Part shown: positions 5,827 to 5,887 of the stretch, in pieces | Numbering within the stretch: position 1 is the first letter of the stretch | Layout: each line of letters opens with the position of its first letter | Assembly: GCA_030668165.1 (NCBI GenBank) | Contig: DAOUUM010000206.1 | Location: 1-5,887, forward strand | Length of the DNA stretch: 5,887 nt | From: Candidatus Heimdallarchaeota archaeon | GTDB taxonomy: Archaea > Asgardarchaeota > Heimdallarchaeia > Heimdallarchaeales > Kariarchaeaceae | Direction: 5' to 3' | Translations under genes and position numbers: made by a program | Notes under the pieces: model-generated | Databases searched by the model: none | What the model was told of the DNA's origin: nothing | Seen by the model: only the letters and a program-made list of their open reading frames with translations

Positions 5827-5887
5827 TGGACTAACAGAAACTATTATGGAATCTCAGGAAGTCTCTGAAGATACTGATTTTCTTAGA
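5816..5887 (+). CDS. Start of downstream gene, probable ABC permease (runs off right edge)
   Basis: An ATG overlapping the last 11 bases of the ATPase gene, in a different frame, opens 24 codons to the edge (MVTDGLTETIMESQEVSEDT then DFLR). It is preceded by GGAGGT at ideal spacing, so the start is convincing. The visible part is hydrophilic and acidic with no membrane segment yet. ABC-2 ATPase genes are usually followed directly by their permease, so a membrane subunit with a cytoplasmic N-terminal tail is the best guess. This rests on position, not on recognised sequence. Confidence 0.7.
   Translation, partial: MVTDGLTETIMESQEVSEDTDFLR

Overview
This window looks like AT-rich archaeal DNA. 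The genes that can be read are preceded by TATA-box-like elements at archaeal spacing (about 25-27 bases before the inferred transcript start) rather than by bacterial -35/-10 pairs. The large gene appears to be leaderless, and genes inside transcription units carry Shine-Dalgarno sequences (GAGGGTG, GGAGGT). The lineage cannot be fixed from sequence alone. A base-poor genome with a lysine-rich basic protein and a very large orphan helical protein would suit an Asgard-type archaeon, but that is a guess.

Left part (1-3885, minus strand): a probable two-gene unit reads leftward. The first gene (3855 to 271) encodes an orphan protein of 1194 residues, apparently mostly helical, with a HEAT-like C-terminus. 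After a 35-base gap with a good ribosome binding site comes the start of an extremely Lys/Arg-rich protein, which runs off the left edge.

Middle part (3886-4872): about 1 kb without a confident protein gene. It holds the most striking structure in the window, two 250-base direct copies (3971-4220 and 4285-4534) that align without gaps at 238/250 identities. Each copy begins with a BRE/TATA-like promoter. About 25 bases later comes a 10-base sequence whose exact reverse complement sits just before a T-run at the 3' end. Each copy therefore looks like a complete small-RNA gene of about 214 nt whose two ends pair, and several internal hairpins can be drawn. No known RNA family was recognised. 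To the right lie possible remains of a small broken gene (4559-4755) and an operator-like palindrome (4800-4819) near a probable promoter.

Right part (4873-5887, plus strand): an ATPase subunit of an ABC-2-type exporter with all nucleotide-binding motifs, overlapped by 11 bases by the next gene. That gene has a strong ribosome binding site, runs off the right edge, and is probably the membrane partner.

The ABC module is ordinary. The twin RNA units and the large orphan protein are the parts that known families do not explain. No sequence evidence ties them functionally to each other beyond proximity.
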